DNA from: Cellulosimicrobium funkei
GTDB taxonomy: Bacteria; Actinomycetota; Actinomycetes; Actinomycetales; Cellulomonadaceae
Length of the DNA: 64,000 bases
Reading direction: 5' to 3'
Assembly (NCBI RefSeq): GCF_004519295.1
Contig: NZ_SOZH01000006.1
Location: 1 to 64,000, forward strand
In this document: piece by piece, positions 47,715-56,234 of the stretch
Numbering within the stretch: position 1 is the stretch's first letter
How the letters are laid out: every line of letters starts with the position of its first letter
The notes under the pieces: generated by a model
The model's input: the letters and a program-made list of their open reading frames with translations, nothing else
Told to the model about the DNA's origin: nothing
Databases searched by the model: none
Made by a program: the position numbers and the translations under genes

Positions 47715-48848
47715 ATGAGCACCCTCGCAGCGCAGCACCAGCCGTCCTCCTCGGCGGAGGACCTCGTCGCCCTGTTCGACGTCCGCCCCACGGACAGCCC
47801 GACCCCGCCCGCCGAGCGGGAGGCCGCCATCGCGGCCCCGAAGTTCGGCACCGTCTTCACGGACCACATGGCGCGGATCAGCTGGAACTCGACCGACGGG
47901 TGGGTCGACCGCCGCATCGAGAAGTACGGACCGCTCCTCCTCGACCCGGCGACCGCCGTCCTGCACTACGCGCAGGAGATCTTCGAGGGCATGAAGGCGT
48001 ACCGCCACGCCGACGGCTCGGTGTGGACGTTCCGGCCCGAGGCCAACGCCGCCCGGTTCGCGCGCTCTGCGCACCGCCTCGCGCTGCCCGCGCTGTCGAT
48101 GGACGACTTCGTCGGGTCGATCACCGCGCTCGTGCGCACGGACGTGGACTGGGTCCCGACGGGCGAGGAGGCGAGCCTCTACCTGCGCCCGTTCATGTAC
48201 GCCTCCGAGGCCTTCCTCGGCGTGCGCCCGTCGCTCGAGGCGGAGTACCTCGTCATCGCGTCGCCCGTCGGCCCGTACTTCTCGGGCGGCGTGAAGCCCG
48301 TGTCGATCTGGGTGGACCGCGAGTACAGCCGCGCCGGCGCCGGCGGCACCGGGGACGCCAAGTGCGGCGGCAACTACGCCTCGAGCCTGCTCCCGCAGGT
48401 GGTCGCGCAGCAGCACGGGTGCGAGCAGGTGTGCTTCCTCGACTCCGCGACGCGCACCTACCTCGAGGAGCTCGGCGGCATGAACGTGTTCGTCGTCAAG
48501 GCGGACGGCTCGGTCGAGACGCCGGAGCTCAGCGGATCGATCCTCGAGGGCGTGACGCGCTCGTCGATCATCCGCCTCCTCACCGACCGCGGGCACGAGG
48601 TCGTCGAGCGCCGCATCCCGCTCACCGACGTCCTCGCCGGGATCCGGGACGGTTCCGTGACGGAGGTGTTCGCGTGCGGCACGGCCGCCGTGATCACGCC
48701 GATCGGTCGGCTCGCCGGCTCGGACTTCGACCACACGATCGGCACCGGCGAGGCGGGCTCGCTGACCATGACGATCCGCACCGAGCTCACGGACATCCAG
48801 ACCGGTCGGGCCGCCGACCGCCACGGCTGGCTGCGCCGGCTCGCCTGA
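47715..48848 (+). CDS. ilvE: branched-chain amino acid aminotransferase
   Basis: 377 aa, class IV PLP aminotransferase, transferring the amino group from glutamate in the last step of Ile, Leu and Val synthesis. The long actinobacterial IlvE form shows 'LHYAQEIFEGMKAYRHADGS', 'YLRPFMYASEAFLGVRPS', the PLP-lysine region 'GTGDAKCGGNYASSLLPQ' and 'LEELGGMNVFVVKADGS'. Two ATGs are adjacent; the second is 7 nt after GAAAGG and is chosen. Followed by a 24-bp terminator. Confidence 0.95.
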   Translation: MSTLAAQHQPSSSAEDLVALFDVRPTDSPTPPAEREAAIAAPKFGTVFTDHMARISWNSTDGWVDRRIEKYGPLLLDPATAVLHYAQEIFEGMKAYRHADGSVWTFRPEANAARFARSAHRLALPALSMDDFVGSITALVRTDVDWVPTGEEASLYLRPFMYASEAFLGVRPSLEAEYLVIASPVGPYFSGGVKPVSIWVDREYSRAGAGGTGDAKCGGNYASSLLPQVVAQQHGCEQVCFLDSATRTYLEELGGMNVFVVKADGSVETPELSGSILEGVTRSSIIRLLTDRGHEVVERRIPLTDVLAGIRDGSVTEVFACGTAAVITPIGRLAGSDFDHTIGTGEAGSLTMTIRTELTDIQTGRAADRHGWLRRLA

Positions 48849-48856
48849 GCCGGTCC

Positions 48857-48906
48857 GCACGACGACGGGGCGCCCCTCCCGCGGGAGGGGCGCCCCGTCG
48901 TCGTGC
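48857..48906. terminator. terminator after ilvE
   Basis: A perfect 24-bp inverted repeat (48857-48880 with 48883-48906) between ilvE and a convergent membrane protein gene. Confidence 0.85.
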
Positions 48907-48942
48907 AGCAGCCGGGTGCCGTGCGGGCCCGGGTGCTCCGGG

Positions 48943-49536
48943 TCAGACGACGGGCGCGGGCCGCGCCACGATCGTCCGGCCCGCGACGCCCGCGAGCAGC
49001 GACCACACCGCGACGCCGATGAGCAGGTTGATGAGCCCGGACAGCGCGGCCGCGGTGACGTCGCTCGACCACGCGAACGGCAGGACCGCGATCGCCACGA
49101 CGACGAGCGCCATGATCCAGCCGAAGAACGCGCGCGGCCGGGGCGTGCTGAGGATGAGCAGGTGCAGCACCCCGGCGGCGAGCAGCGCGAGGATCGCGCC
49201 GTCGATCGCCCACGCGGCCTGGCGCGACCCCGTGGCGAACAGGTCGGGCGGCGGGACGAGGGTGATCGCGAAGATGCGCTCGAAGATGATCACGCCGAGC
49301 AGCCCGATGAGGGCGGCGACGAGCGCGGTCGCGGCGGCACCCGCCCAGAACCGTCCGGCCTCGACCGTGAGGCGCGGGTCCGCCGGGCTCACCGGGGTGC
49401 GGGGCTCGGGGAACTGGGCCTGCGGGTCCGTCGGGCGGATCGCCGGGGGCGGGGACTGCGGGGGGACCGGCGGCTGGCCGTAGCGCCGCGTCGGAGGGTT
49501 CTGCGGGTCGTACCCGCCCGGGGTCGGGTCGCTCAT
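48943..49536 (-). CDS. four-helix membrane protein, DUF6069-like
   Basis: 197 aa. The first 65 residues are Pro/Gln-rich and cytoplasmic ('YGQPPVPPQSPPPAIRPTDP'). Four hydrophobic helices follow, about 73-95, 120-140, 148-166 and 172-190, including 'AGRFWAGAAATALVAALIGL'. The layout resembles DUF6069 proteins of actinobacteria; function unknown. The start has GAGGAG 7 nt upstream. Its promoter region abuts the citramalate synthase leader on the other strand. Confidence 0.65.
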   Translation of the reverse strand: MSDPTPGGYDPQNPPTRRYGQPPVPPQSPPPAIRPTDPQAQFPEPRTPVSPADPRLTVEAGRFWAGAAATALVAALIGLLGVIIFERIFAITLVPPPDLFATGSRQAAWAIDGAILALLAAGVLHLLILSTPRPRAFFGWIMALVVVAIAVLPFAWSSDVTAAALSGLINLLIGVAVWSLLAGVAGRTIVARPAPVV

Positions 49537-49589
49537 CGTCACTCCTCGCTCGGTCGCCGTCGCGCCGACGAGCGGCGGGCGGCTCAGTG

Positions 49590-49609
49590 GATGGACGCTC
49601 TGGTCCATC
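49590..49609. promoter_or_regulatory. inverted repeat in the cimA/DUF6069 control region
   Basis: GATGGAC (49590-49596) and GTCCATC (49603-49609) form a 7-bp palindrome with a 6-nt spacer between two divergent starts. A candidate operator; nothing else supports it. Confidence 0.35.
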
Positions 49610-49629
49610 CTGGCGGAACCTGTGGCACC

Positions 49630-49674
49630 ATGTGCCCTGTGACACACCTCGTCTCCCAGCTCATTATCGAGTAG
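49630..49674 (+). CDS. citramalate synthase leader peptide
   Basis: A 14-codon ORF MCPVTHLVSQLIIE (an 11-codon version starts at the GTG at 49639). It carries Leu-Val, Leu-Ile-Ile codons near its end, including ATT, a rare codon here. It is followed by two hairpins, the second with a T-tract, upstream of the citramalate synthase gene, like the ilvB leader. The Ile codons fit control of an isoleucine-pathway enzyme. Confidence 0.65.
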   Translation: MCPVTHLVSQLIIE

Positions 49675-49702
49675 CGCGCCCGGTAGCACCCACCGGACGC
49701 GC
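49674..49702 (+). promoter_or_regulatory. hairpin 1 of citramalate synthase attenuator
   Basis: An 11-bp stem with one mismatch (49674-49684 with 49692-49702) directly after the leader stop codon, before the terminator hairpin. Probably the pause or antiterminator element. Confidence 0.5.
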
Positions 49703-49704
49703 AG

Positions 49705-49732
49705 ACCTCCCGCACCCTCGGGGGGTTTTTTT
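49705..49732 (+). terminator. citramalate synthase attenuator terminator
   Basis: ACCTCCC (49705-49711) pairs with GGGGGGT (49720-49726), one G-T pair, followed by seven T residues to 49732. Confidence 0.75.
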
Positions 49733-49871
49733 GTTGCTGGGCACCACCTCCGCCCGGCGGCACGGACGCCGGGCCCACCGCCTCACGAGGGCCCCGCCCG
49801 GCGTCGGGAGACGCACCGCAGGGGCGGGCGCAGCGACGCCCGCGACACGACGAACGGCAGGAAGAGGCACC

Positions 49872-51530
49872 ATGACCTCGGCGACGACCCCCGTGACCGG
49901 CCCCCACGAGCCCCGGGTCTTCCACGTCTACGACACCACCCTGCGCGACGGCGCGCAGCAGGAGGGCATGAACCTCTCCGTCGCCGACAAGCTCGCCATC
50001 GCCCCGCTGCTCGACGAGCTCGGCGTCGGCTTCATCGAGGGCGGCTGGCCGGGCGCGGTGCCCAAGGACACCGAGTTCTTCCGCCGTGCGGCCAAGGAGC
50101 TCGACCTGCGCCGGGCGGTGCTCGCGGCGTTCGGCGCGACGCGCAAGGCCGGGCTGCGCGCGTGGGACGACCCGCAGGTGCGGGCGCTCGTCGACTCCGA
50201 GGCGCCGGTCGTCACGCTCGTCGCGAAGTCCGACGTCCGGCACGTCGAGCGCGCGCTGCGCACGACGCCCGACGAGGGCCTCGCCATGATCACCGACACG
50301 GTGTCCTTCCTCGTGAGCGAGGGACGCCGCGTCGTCGTCGACGCGGAGCACTTCTTCGACGGCTACCGGTACGACGCCGCGTTCACGCGCGCGGCCGTGC
50401 AGGCCGCGTTCGAGGCCGGCGCCGAGGTCGTCGCGCTGTGCGACACCAACGGCGGCATGCTCCCCACGTGGGTCGCCGAGACCGTGGCGGAGCTGCGCGA
50501 CGCCGTCGGGCTCCCGCACGGACGCGACGCGCTGCCGGGGGACGCGCTGCTCGGGATGCACGCGCACAACGACTCGGGCTGCGCCGTCGCGAACACGCTC
50601 GCCGCCGTCGAGGCGGGCGCCGCGCACGTCCAGGGCACGGTGAACGGGTACGGGGAGCGCACGGGCAACGTCGACCTGCTCACGGTCGTGGCGAACCTCG
50701 AGCTCAAGCACGGGGTGCGCACGCTCACGGGCGAGGGCCTGGAGGAGGCGACGCGCATCTCGCACGCGATCAGCGAGATCACGAACATCTCCCCGTACGC
50801 GCGCCAGCCGTACGTCGGGGCGAGCGCGTTCGCGCACAAGGCCGGCCTGCACGCGAGCGCCATCAAGGTGGACCCCGACCTGTACCAGCACATCGACCCG
50901 ACGGCGGTCGGCAACGACATCCGCATGCTCGTCTCGGACATGGCGGGACGGGCGTCGATCGAGCTCAAGGGTCGCGAGCTCGGGTTCGACCTGTCGGGCC
51001 AGGGCGACCTCCTCACCCGCGTGACGAACCGCGTGAAGGACGACGAGGCGCGCGGCTACACGTACGAGGCGGCCGACGCGTCGTTCGAGCTGCTGCTGCG
51101 CGAGGAGATCGCGGGGGAGCGGCCGCCGTACTTCCGGGTCGAGAGCTGGCGCACGATCGTCGAGCGCGCGGGGTCGCGCGGTACCGAGGCGACGGCGGAG
51201 GCGACCGTCAAGCTCCACGCCGGGGGTGAGCGCATCGTCTCCACGGGCGAGGGCAACGGCCCCGTCAACGCGCTCGACCACGCGCTGCGGCTCGCGCTCG
51301 GGCGCGTCTATCCCGAGATCGAGGCGTTCGAGCTCATCGACTTCAAGGTGCGCATCCTCGACACCGAGCAGGGCACGGACGCGGTCACGCGCGTCCTCAT
51401 CGAGACGACCGACGGCTCGACGTCGTGGTCGACGGTCGGCGTCGGGCCGAACCTCATCGAGGCGGCGTGGGAGGCGCTCACCGACTCCGCGATCTACGGG
51501 CTCGTCCACGCGGGCGTCGAGCCGCGCTGA
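49872..51530 (+). CDS. cimA: citramalate synthase
   Basis: 552 aa, DRE-TIM metallolyase condensing pyruvate with acetyl-CoA to R-citramalate, the threonine-independent route to isoleucine. It is CimA type (TIGR00977-like), not LeuA: 'HVYDTTLRDGAQQEGMNLSV' and 'LDELGVGFIEGGWPGAVPKD' are specific. The metal site is 'GMHAHNDSGCAVANTLAAVE', followed by 'VNGYGERTGNVDL'. The C-terminal part from about residue 410 is the LeuA-type allosteric domain. The start follows GAAGAGG; about 200 nt of attenuator leader precede it. leuB upstream can serve the same pathway. Confidence 0.9.
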   Translation: MTSATTPVTGPHEPRVFHVYDTTLRDGAQQEGMNLSVADKLAIAPLLDELGVGFIEGGWPGAVPKDTEFFRRAAKELDLRRAVLAAFGATRKAGLRAWDDPQVRALVDSEAPVVTLVAKSDVRHVERALRTTPDEGLAMITDTVSFLVSEGRRVVVDAEHFFDGYRYDAAFTRAAVQAAFEAGAEVVALCDTNGGMLPTWVAETVAELRDAVGLPHGRDALPGDALLGMHAHNDSGCAVANTLAAVEAGAAHVQGTVNGYGERTGNVDLLTVVANLELKHGVRTLTGEGLEEATRISHAISEITNISPYARQPYVGASAFAHKAGLHASAIKVDPDLYQHIDPTAVGNDIRMLVSDMAGRASIELKGRELGFDLSGQGDLLTRVTNRVKDDEARGYTYEAADASFELLLREEIAGERPPYFRVESWRTIVERAGSRGTEATAEATVKLHAGGERIVSTGEGNGPVNALDHALRLALGRVYPEIEAFELIDFKVRILDTEQGTDAVTRVLIETTDGSTSWSTVGVGPNLIEAAWEALTDSAIYGLVHAGVEPR

Positions 51531-51554
51531 GCCGGAGGTGCGGGCCGTCGGGCT

Positions 51555-51560
51555 TAGGGT
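51555..51560 (+). promoter_or_regulatory. -10 box of lipoate ligase gene, leaderless start
   Basis: TAGGGT ends 6 nt before the GTG at 51567 with no ribosome site between. Confidence 0.5.
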
Positions 51561-51566
51561 GGACGC

Positions 51567-52616
51567 GTGCGTGGTGAGTACAAGGTCCCCGGTGGCAAGC
51601 TCGTGGCGGTCGACGTCGAGGTGGAGGCCGGGCGGCTCGCCCGGGTCGCGGTCAGCGGCGACTTCTTCCTCGAGCCGGACGACGCGCTCGAGGACATCGA
51701 CGGCGCCCTGACGGGCATGCCGGAGACGGCGACGGTCGCGCAGCTCGCGAGCGCCGTCCAGGCGGCGCTGGGCCCCGACGTGACGATGGTCGGGTTCTCG
51801 CCCGAGGCGGTCGCGATCGCGGTGCGCCGGGCGCTCGGCCACGCGACGGGCTGGGGCGACCACACGTTCGAGGTCCTGCACGAGGGGCCCGAGGAGCCGG
51901 CGATGCACCTCGCGCTCGACCAGGTGCTCACGGAGGAGCTCGACGAGGGCCGTCGCGGCCCCACGCTGCGGATCTGGGAGTGGGCGTCGGCCGCGGTGAT
52001 CATCGGCTCGTTCCAGTCGCTGCGCAACGAGGTCGACCCGGAGGGTGCCGAACGGCACGGGGTGACGGTCGTGCGGCGCATCTCGGGCGGAGGCGCGATG
52101 TTCGTCGAGCCCGGCAACACGATCACCTACTCGCTGTACGTGCCGGGGTCGCTCGTCGAGGGGCTCAGCTTCGAGCGCTCGTACGCGTTCCTCGACGACT
52201 GGGTGCTGGGCGCTCTCGCCGACCTCGGCGTGGAGGCGACGTACAAGCCGCTCAACGACATCGCGTCGCCGGCCGGCAAGATCGCGGGCGCGGCCCAGAA
52301 GCGGCTGCGCGGGGGAGCGGTGCTCCACCACGTGACCATGGCGTACGACATCGACGCCGACAAGATGACCGAGGTGCTGCGCATCGGGCGCGAGAAGCTC
52401 TCGGACAAGGGGACGACGAGCGCCAACAAGCGCGTCGACCCGGTGCGCTCGCAGACGGGCATGGCGCGCGAGGACGTCATCGAGGCGTTCAAGGAGCACT
52501 TCCGCTCGCGGTACCGCACGGTCGAGGGTGCCGTCACCCCCGAGGAGCGCGAGCGCGCGCAGGAGCTCGCGCGGACGAAGTTCTCGACGCCGGAGTGGAC
52601 CGCGCGCGTCCCGTGA
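51567..52616 (+). CDS. lplA: lipoate-protein ligase with N-terminal accessory domain
   Basis: 349 aa. Residues 1-90 resemble the LplA C-terminal/LplB accessory domain ('GEYKVPGGKLVAVDVEVEAG', 'DFFLEPDDALEDIDGALTG'), placed before the catalytic domain rather than after it as in E. coli LplA. The catalytic BPL_LplA_LipB domain has 'PAMHLALDQVLTEELDEG', 'VVRRISGGGAMFVEPGNTIT' (RRxSGGG) and the lipoyl-AMP Lys in 'ASPAGKIAGAAQKRLRGGAV'. It attaches lipoate or octanoate to 2-oxoacid dehydrogenase E2 subunits. Leaderless-type GTG start. Confidence 0.85.
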   Translation: MRGEYKVPGGKLVAVDVEVEAGRLARVAVSGDFFLEPDDALEDIDGALTGMPETATVAQLASAVQAALGPDVTMVGFSPEAVAIAVRRALGHATGWGDHTFEVLHEGPEEPAMHLALDQVLTEELDEGRRGPTLRIWEWASAAVIIGSFQSLRNEVDPEGAERHGVTVVRRISGGGAMFVEPGNTITYSLYVPGSLVEGLSFERSYAFLDDWVLGALADLGVEATYKPLNDIASPAGKIAGAAQKRLRGGAVLHHVTMAYDIDADKMTEVLRIGREKLSDKGTTSANKRVDPVRSQTGMAREDVIEAFKEHFRSRYRTVEGAVTPEERERAQELARTKFSTPEWTARVP

Positions 52617-52918
52617 CGCGGGCGGGGCCGAGCCTGGGGCCCTGCGTGGCCGGCGCCTGAGGATGACGCCCGCCTGCAGGCCCGGCCGCCCGGCCTGAGC
52701 GGTCGCCCCGAGCCGGGCACCGCCCCGGCGATTGTTAAGAACGTGCAACATCTGCCGCCGTGGCTTCCGTTCGCGCACGCGTGGCAGTAATCTTCACGCA
52801 TACGTCCACTGATGGAAGTAAGTTTCACACCCCGGGAGCCGACCGGCTGCGCGGGACCGTCAGGACACACGACCCGGCCGTTCCCCCCGACGGCCGACCA
52901 GAAAGGAAGTGTCACGGC
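52617..52918 (+). promoter_or_regulatory. control region of the amino-sugar uptake operon
   Basis: About 300 bases without a gene. TTCCGT (52765-52770), a 17-nt spacer and TAATCT (52788-52793) are a candidate promoter. TGGAA-N5-TTTCA at 52813-52827 is a near-palindrome of RpiR/MurR-like form just downstream of the likely start. No matching regulator gene is in the window, so the assignment is speculative. Confidence 0.4.
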
Positions 52919-54226
52919 ATGCAGCGACGCAGCACGGTGGCCGTCACGGGCACCCTCGTCCTCGCGCTCGGCCTGGCCGCGTGCAGTTCCGGCGGCGGGT
53001 CTGGCTCCGAGACGACCGGTGGCGACGACGCCACCGACTTCTCGGGCGAGACCCTCACCGTCTGGATCATGGAGGGCACCAACCCCGACGCCGACGCGTT
53101 CTTCGACGAGGTGACGACCGCGTTCAAGGACGAGACGGGCGCCGACCTCCAGATCGAGTTCCAGCCGTGGGCCAGCGCCCACGACAAGTTCACGACGGCC
53201 ATCGCGGGCGGCACGACGCCCGACGTCGCGGAGGTCGGCACCACCTGGACGGGCGAGTTCGCCGACGTCGGCGCGCTCGCCGACCTCTCGGACCGCATCG
53301 CGGACGCCGGCCTCGAGGACGACCTCGTCCCGGGGCTCGTCGAGTCCGCGACCCTCGACGGCGGCGTCTACGGCATGCCGTGGTACGCGGGCGTGCGCTC
53401 GGTCGTCTACCGCGCCGACCTCTTCGAGGCCGCCGGCATCGAGACCCCGACGTCGTGGGACGAGCTCGTCGCCGCGGCGGACGCGCTCAAGGCGGCGAAC
53501 CCGGAGATCATCCCGTTCCCCGTCGCGGGCGACAGCCAGTACGGCGCGATGCCGTTCGTCTGGGGCGCGGGCGGTGACCTCGCGGTGAAGGACGGCGACA
53601 CCTGGACGTCGGAGATCAGCTCGCCGGAGTCGGTCGAGGGCCTCGAGTTCTACACCGGTCTCGCGACCGAGCACGGCTTCTCGACGGCCGCCGCGACGAC
53701 GTGGAAGGAGACGGACCTCCTCGCCGCGTTCGAGCAGGGCCAGGTCGGCATGATGATCTCCGGCAGCTGGACCCCCGGCAAGATCCTCGCCGACGTCCCG
53801 GACATGGAGGGCAAGATCGGCGCCTTCCCCATCCCCGGCCAGACCGAGGGCCTGTCCGACTCGTTCCTCGGCGGCTCGCACCTCGGCGTCTTCGAGGCCA
53901 GCGAGAAGCAGGACCTCGCGTGGAAGTTCGTCGAGATGATGACGACCGGCGAGTTCGCGCAGGCGTGGGGCGAGCAGTCCGGCTACTTCCCGGGCCAGAC
54001 GTCGCTGCTCGAGAAGGTCATCGAGGAGGACGACCCGATCGTCGCGCCGTTCGCCCAGCAGATGGTGGAGGCCGGCCGCTCGGTCCCGGTCACGCCGCTC
54101 TACGGCCAGATCCAGGGCAAGAAGACGCTGGAGACGATGCTCCAGTCCGTCCTGTCGGGCAGCGCGACCGTCCAGGAGGCCGCCGACACCGCGGCCGCCG
54201 ACATGGACGAGACGTTCGGTTCCTGA
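52919..54226 (+). CDS. ABC transporter sugar-binding lipoprotein
   Basis: 435 aa, extracellular solute-binding protein family 1, anchored as a lipoprotein (signal 'STVAVTGTLVLALGLAAC', lipobox LAAC at Cys21). Family features are 'LTVWIMEGTNPDADAFFDEV', 'TTPDVAEVGTTWTGEFADVG', 'GVYGMPWYAGVRSVVYRADL' and 'FEQGQVGMMISGSWTPGKI'. It heads an operon with two permeases and NagZ, AnmK and MurQ, so the ligand is probably a muropeptide-derived sugar such as MurNAc, GlcNAc-MurNAc or an anhydro form. AGGAAG precedes the ATG. Confidence 0.92.
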   Translation: MQRRSTVAVTGTLVLALGLAACSSGGGSGSETTGGDDATDFSGETLTVWIMEGTNPDADAFFDEVTTAFKDETGADLQIEFQPWASAHDKFTTAIAGGTTPDVAEVGTTWTGEFADVGALADLSDRIADAGLEDDLVPGLVESATLDGGVYGMPWYAGVRSVVYRADLFEAAGIETPTSWDELVAAADALKAANPEIIPFPVAGDSQYGAMPFVWGAGGDLAVKDGDTWTSEISSPESVEGLEFYTGLATEHGFSTAAATTWKETDLLAAFEQGQVGMMISGSWTPGKILADVPDMEGKIGAFPIPGQTEGLSDSFLGGSHLGVFEASEKQDLAWKFVEMMTTGEFAQAWGEQSGYFPGQTSLLEKVIEEDDPIVAPFAQQMVEAGRSVPVTPLYGQIQGKKTLETMLQSVLSGSATVQEAADTAAADMDETFGS

Positions 54227-54232
54227 CCTGAC

Positions 54233-54269
54233 GCGTCCGGCCGCGGGCAGCACGCCCGCGGCCGGACGC
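54233..54269 (+). terminator. intra-operon hairpin after binding protein
   Basis: A perfect 16-bp stem (54233-54248 with 54254-54269) with AGCAC loop and no U-tract, between the binding-protein and permease genes. It probably protects or partly terminates the message so that more binding protein is made than permease. Confidence 0.65.
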
Positions 54270-54339
54270 CGCCCTCCGCCGGCGCCCCGACCGCCGACGC
54301 CCGCACCACGACCCCGCACCCCGCGACAGGACCTCTCCC

Positions 54340-55344
54340 ATGGCAGACCTTCGAGCCGCGCCCGGCGCCTCGCCGGCCCCGGCCACCCCGGCCGACCGGC
54401 CGCCGTCGAGCACCGCGCCGACCGCCGTGCGCCGCCGCCGCACGGGCCTCGGCCACCGTTCCCCGCTGCGCCCCTGGCTGCTGCTGGCCCCGGGACTCGT
54501 CGTCCTCGGCGTCCTGCTCCTGTGGCCGCTCGTGCGCGTCGTGCTGCTCTCGCTGCAGGACTACGGCCTGCGGCAGATCGCGAGCGGCGAGTCCAACTGG
54601 ATCGGGCTCCAGAACTACGCCGACCTGCTCGGCGACAGCTACCTGTGGACGACGGTCCTGCCCAACACCGTGCTGTTCGCCCTCGCGTGCGTCGTGCTCA
54701 CGGTCGCGCTCGGGACCGCGGTCGCGCTGTTCCTCAACACGCTCAGCGGCTTCTGGCGGGGCGTCGGTGCGACGGCGATCATGGTCGCCTGGGCGGTCCC
54801 GGCGATCACGGGCACGTACGTGTGGGTGTGGATCTTCGACCCGCTGAACGGCCTCGTCGCCTCGGTGCTCGAGGGCGTGGGCGCGATCGAGCCCGGCACC
54901 GTCAACTGGTTCACGGAGCGCCTGTCGTTCTACGCGATCGCGACGCTCAACGTCGTGCACCACGGGTTCCCGTTCGTCGCGATCACGGTGCTCGCGGGTC
55001 TCATGACGATCCCGCACGAGCTGCACGAGGCCGCCAAGGTCGACGGCGCGACGGCGTGGCGCCGGTTCTGGGCCATCACCGCGCCCATCCTGCGCCCCGT
55101 GTTCGCGGTCGTGACGATCCTGTCGACCATCTGGGACTTCAAGGTCTTCACGCAGATCTACCTCATGCCCGGCGGCAACGGCGGGAACAAGGACGTCTTC
55201 AACCTCGGCGTGTGGTCGTACATCCAGTCGTTCGCGCAGGGCAAGTACGGCATGGGCGCGGCCATCGCGGTCCTGCTCACGCTCATCCTGCTCGGCATCA
55301 CGCTCGTCTACATGCGCACCCTGTTCAAGGAGGAGGAGCTGTGA
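54340..55344 (+). CDS. ABC transporter permease 1 (MalF-like)
   Basis: 334 aa. About 45 cytoplasmic residues then six membrane helices ('PWLLLAPGLVVLGVLLLWPL' is the first). The EAA loop that docks the ATPase is 'LHEAAKVDGATAWRRFWAIT'. It pairs with the next gene as the heterodimeric channel of a CUT1 carbohydrate importer. No ATPase gene is in the operon, so a shared MsiK-type ATPase elsewhere is expected. It overlaps permease 2 by GTGA. Confidence 0.92.
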   Translation: MADLRAAPGASPAPATPADRPPSSTAPTAVRRRRTGLGHRSPLRPWLLLAPGLVVLGVLLLWPLVRVVLLSLQDYGLRQIASGESNWIGLQNYADLLGDSYLWTTVLPNTVLFALACVVLTVALGTAVALFLNTLSGFWRGVGATAIMVAWAVPAITGTYVWVWIFDPLNGLVASVLEGVGAIEPGTVNWFTERLSFYAIATLNVVHHGFPFVAITVLAGLMTIPHELHEAAKVDGATAWRRFWAITAPILRPVFAVVTILSTIWDFKVFTQIYLMPGGNGGNKDVFNLGVWSYIQSFAQGKYGMGAAIAVLLTLILLGITLVYMRTLFKEEEL

Positions 55345-56234
55345 GCGCCGCCGTCGACACCCGCGCCACCCCCGGGCCCGGCGCCCGCACCGAGCAGGTG
55401 CTGCGCGCCCGCCGCCGTCGTCCCGGCGTGGCGGCGGCCAAGACCCTCGGTATCGTCGCCCTCCTCGCCTTCTCGCTCTTCCCCGCCTACTGGATGTTCT
55501 CCTCGGCGATCGACCCCGAGGCCGCCACGCGCGGCGCCCGGCTCCTGCCCGCCGGCGTCACGTGGGACAACTTCGTCACCGTGATCGACGACGGCGGGTT
55601 CGGCCACTACCTGCGCAACTCCGTGCTCGTCGCGCTCGGCACGGTGCTCGCGTCGTCGGTCGTGGCGCTGCTCGCGGCCGTCGCGGTGAGCCGGTTCCGC
55701 TTCCGGTTCCGCAAGGCGATGCTCGTGCTCATCCTCATGGTGCAGATGGTGCCGCTCGAGGCGCTCGTCATCCCGCTGTTCATCCAGATGCGCAACCTCA
55801 ACATGCTCAACTCCCTCCTGGGCCTGGCGGTCGTGTACCTCGCGTTCGCGCTGCCCTTCGCGATCTGGACCCTGCGCGGCTTCGTCGCCGCGGTGCCGGT
55901 CGAGCTGGAGGAGGCGGCGTTCCTCGACGGCGCGTCCTGGGGGCGCATGTTCTGGAAGGTCCTGGTGCCGCTCGTCGCGCCCGGGGTCGTCGCGACGAGC
56001 GTCTTCTCCTTCATCACCGCGTGGAACGAGTTCATCTTCGCGCTGACGTTCCTCCAGCAGTCGAGCAAGTACACGGTGCCGATCGGGCTGCAGAAGTTCT
56101 TCGGCGAGAACACGACCGACTGGGGCGCCGTCATGGCCGCGTCGACGATCATCACACTGCCCGTGCTCGTGTTCTTCGTCCTGGTGCAGCGCAACCTGTC
56201 GTCGGGCCTCACCGCCGGGTCGGTGAAGGGATGA
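55341..56234 (+). CDS. ABC transporter permease 2 (MalG-like)
   Basis: 297 aa, six membrane helices, the first 'LGIVALLAFSLFPAYWMFSS'. The EAA motif is 'ELEEAAFLDGASWGRMFWKV', and the end 'FFVLVQRNLSSGLTAGSVKG' is typical of CUT1 MalG-type proteins. The GTG start follows AGGAGGAG inside the end of permease 1, and its stop overlaps nagZ (ATGA). Confidence 0.92.
   Translation: MSAAVDTRATPGPGARTEQVLRARRRRPGVAAAKTLGIVALLAFSLFPAYWMFSSAIDPEAATRGARLLPAGVTWDNFVTVIDDGGFGHYLRNSVLVALGTVLASSVVALLAAVAVSRFRFRFRKAMLVLILMVQMVPLEALVIPLFIQMRNLNMLNSLLGLAVVYLAFALPFAIWTLRGFVAAVPVELEEAAFLDGASWGRMFWKVLVPLVAPGVVATSVFSFITAWNEFIFALTFLQQSSKYTVPIGLQKFFGENTTDWGAVMAASTIITLPVLVFFVLVQRNLSSGLTAGSVKG

Noticed and set aside
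49872-51530. First read as 2-isopropylmalate synthase (leuA) because of the leader and neighbouring leuB
   Set aside because: The GGWPGAVPKD and DGAQQEGMNLSV segments are those of citramalate synthase.
49584-52778. A 1064-codon open frame on the minus strand across cimA and lplA
   Set aside because: It mirrors the codon structure of genes on the other strand, is Arg/His/Asp-rich without any family motif, and lacks a ribosome site. Very high GC removes stop codons in antisense frames.
52919-56234. Maltose/oligosaccharide importer partnered with the GH13 glucosidase at 38.3 kb
   Set aside because: The transporter is translationally coupled to nagZ-anmK-murQ, so amino-sugar uptake is the better assignment; the glucosidase is 13 kb away.
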